Assembly (NCBI GenBank): GCA_030638935.1
Contig: DAOWDR010000530.1
Coordinates: 1 to 7,030 of the forward strand
Direction: 5' to 3'
Source: Desulfobacteraceae bacterium
GTDB taxonomy: Bacteria; Desulfobacterota; Desulfobacteria; Desulfobacterales; Desulfobacteraceae
DNA: 7,030 bases
Shown here: piece after piece, positions 6,318 through 7,030 of the stretch
How positions within the stretch are numbered: position 1 is the first letter of the stretch
Layout: every line of letters starts with the position of its first letter
Program-made: the position numbers and the translations under genes
Notes under the pieces: generated by a model
What the model was told of the DNA's origin: nothing
The model's database searches: none
Seen by the model: the letters and a program-made list of their open reading frames with translations, nothing else

Positions 6318-6436
6318 GAAAACTGCAATGGAAACTGTATACAGGGGCATGAACCCAGTCATTGGGTAAGATAGCAAAAATAGATTTAAAAATATTAATT
6401 GCAACCTCTTTTTTATTTTGATAACAGGGGGATATT
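6318..6436 (+). other. Intergenic gap between the operon and the exporter gene
   Basis: 119 non-coding bases, much longer than the 11-27 nt gaps within the operon and increasingly AT-rich toward the next gene. It holds a perfect 10-bp palindrome CTGTATACAG at 6335-6344 and a short hairpin ACCCA-GTCAT-TGGGT at 6353-6367 with no T-run after it. A run of six T at 6409-6414 is not preceded by a stem. A promoter for the exporter gene is expected here. TTGCAA at 6399-6404 could be a -35 element, but I see no convincing -10 partner. No clear rho-independent terminator is visible. Confidence 0.45.
6335..6344. promoter_or_regulatory. Perfect 10-bp palindrome, possible operator
   Basis: CTGTATACAG equals its own reverse complement and lies 18 bases after the stop of the hexapeptide gene and 92 bases before the exporter start. 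Its size and place would suit a dimeric repressor half-site pair. A 10-bp palindrome can occur by chance and no regulator gene is in the window, so this is only a candidate. Confidence 0.2.
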
Positions 6437-7030
6437 ATGAATCTACTAGTTACACTTTTAAGTGTGGTATCAATTTGGAGTATTGCTGTTATAACACCCG
6501 GGCCCAATTTTTTTATAACAGTACAGACAACGGTTAATCATTCACGCATATCCGGTATGTTTGTTGTTTTGGGCACTTGTACGGGAACCATAATTTGGAC
6601 TATTGCAGGATATTTCGGCATTGCATATCTTTTTACCATGGCACCCTGGATATATACCTCCTTAAAAATAGCAGGAGGAAGCTACCTTATTTATCTTGGA
6701 ATAAAGCTCATTATAAGTTTATTTAAATCCAGTGCTAAATTTGATGCCCCCCAGTGTAATTCCCAAAGCCATTTTTCAAACTGGTGGAAAGGATTGATAA
6801 CAAATCTTTCTAATCCCAAAACGGCCATGTTCATTACAAGTTTATTTGCATCGGTATTGCCGAAAGAACCTTCCATATTTATTGGTATGTTGAGTATAAT
6901 CTTAATGGCTGGAATATCACTAACATGGTATTCATTTATTGTTTTTCTATTCTCCTCCAAAAAATTCGGTAACTTTTATAAGCGGATACAAAACCTGATC
7001 CAGGGTTTTGCCGGCCTTGTTTTTATAACC
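6437..7030 (+). CDS. LysE/RhtB family amino-acid exporter (3' end beyond window)
   Basis: Reading frame open for 198 codons to the last base of the window. Family proteins are usually about 205-210 residues, so only the last few are missing. It shows the LysE-family marks: TPGPNF at 20-25 in the first membrane helix, GGSYLIYLGIK at 80-90, and LSNPKTAMF at 124-132. Hydrophobic segments lie at about 5-26, 40-66, 70-95, 118-140, 146-172 and from 187 on, which fits a six-helix inner-membrane protein. The family exports amino acids such as lysine, threonine or homoserine, and the substrate here cannot be told. The start follows AGGGGGA (6426-6432), 4 nt upstream, and an in-frame TAA at 6422 rules out a longer N-terminus. 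The gene is visibly more AT-rich than the operon (rows 6481-6540 and 6901-6960 are 37% and 32% GC, against 55% in row 3241-3300), so it is probably a separate unit, perhaps acquired independently. Confidence 0.9.
   Translation, partial: MNLLVTLLSVVSIWSIAVITPGPNFFITVQTTVNHSRISGMFVVLGTCTGTIIWTIAGYFGIAYLFTMAPWIYTSLKIAGGSYLIYLGIKLIISLFKSSAKFDAPQCNSQSHFSNWWKGLITNLSNPKTAMFITSLFASVLPKEPSIFIGMLSIILMAGISLTWYSFIVFLFSSKKFGNFYKRIQNLIQGFAGLVFIT

Noticed and set aside
6335..6344. Palindrome as a LexA SOS box
   Set aside because: The CTGT and ACAG halves are separated by two bases, not the eight of the gammaproteobacterial LexA box.
6353..6367. Hairpin ACCCA-GTCAT-TGGGT as a rho-independent terminator
   Set aside because: The stem is only five base pairs and is followed by AAGATAGC, not a T-run.
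1..7030. CRISPR arrays, tRNA/rRNA genes, insertion sequences, phage attachment sites
   Set aside because: No spaced repeats, no cloverleaf or rRNA-like stretches, no transposase fragments and no terminal inverted repeats were seen.

Overview
The window is a tightly packed run of genes, all on the + strand, that looks like most of an acyl-CoA carboxylation and beta-oxidation operon of the Liu/Atu type (leucine/isovalerate or acyclic-terpenoid catabolism). It is followed by a separate, more AT-rich LysE-family exporter gene. Mid-range GC in the operon, a carboxylase alpha chain split over two genes, and a gamma-carbonic-anhydrase-like gene would all fit a mesophilic deltaproteobacterium such as a Desulfobacteraceae sulfate reducer. 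That placement is an impression from codon use and gene content, not a demonstrated fact.

Layout: (i) 1-53, the end of the N-terminal piece of a biotin carboxylase, closed by an in-frame TAA; (ii) 108-1409, the rest of the same biotin carboxylase in the same frame, with every catalytic residue I checked present; (iii) 1425-1991, a separate BT-BCCP protein carrying the biotinylation lysine; (iv) 2003-2776, a crotonase-fold enoyl-CoA hydratase; (v) 2794-4596, an AtuA-family protein (DUF1446 plus the AtuA C-terminal domain); (vi) 4614-5765, an acyl-CoA dehydrogenase with its catalytic Glu in the isovaleryl/long-chain position; (vii) 5793-6317, a left-handed beta-helix gamma-carbonic anhydrase/PaaY-like protein; (viii) 6318-6436, a non-coding gap with a small palindrome; (ix) 6437-7030, a LysE/RhtB exporter that runs off the window end.

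Gaps between genes ii to vii are only 11-27 nt and most starts have a clear Shine-Dalgarno site, so they are probably co-transcribed. Inferred pathway: the dehydrogenase makes a 2,3-unsaturated (branched) acyl-CoA. The biotin carboxylase and BT-BCCP, with a carboxyltransferase not in the window (perhaps upstream), carboxylate it, and the crotonase hydrates the product. AtuA is required for terpenoid use in Pseudomonas but has no known reaction. The gamma-carbonic-anhydrase-like protein could supply bicarbonate or act as a thioesterase.

The main anomaly is the single nonsense codon in the biotin carboxylase. It is either a recent inactivating mutation or a sequencing error. Nothing here is clearly a wholly new system. 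The most open biology is the AtuA protein in this split-carboxylase setting and the pairing of a gamma-carbonic anhydrase with a bicarbonate-consuming enzyme.
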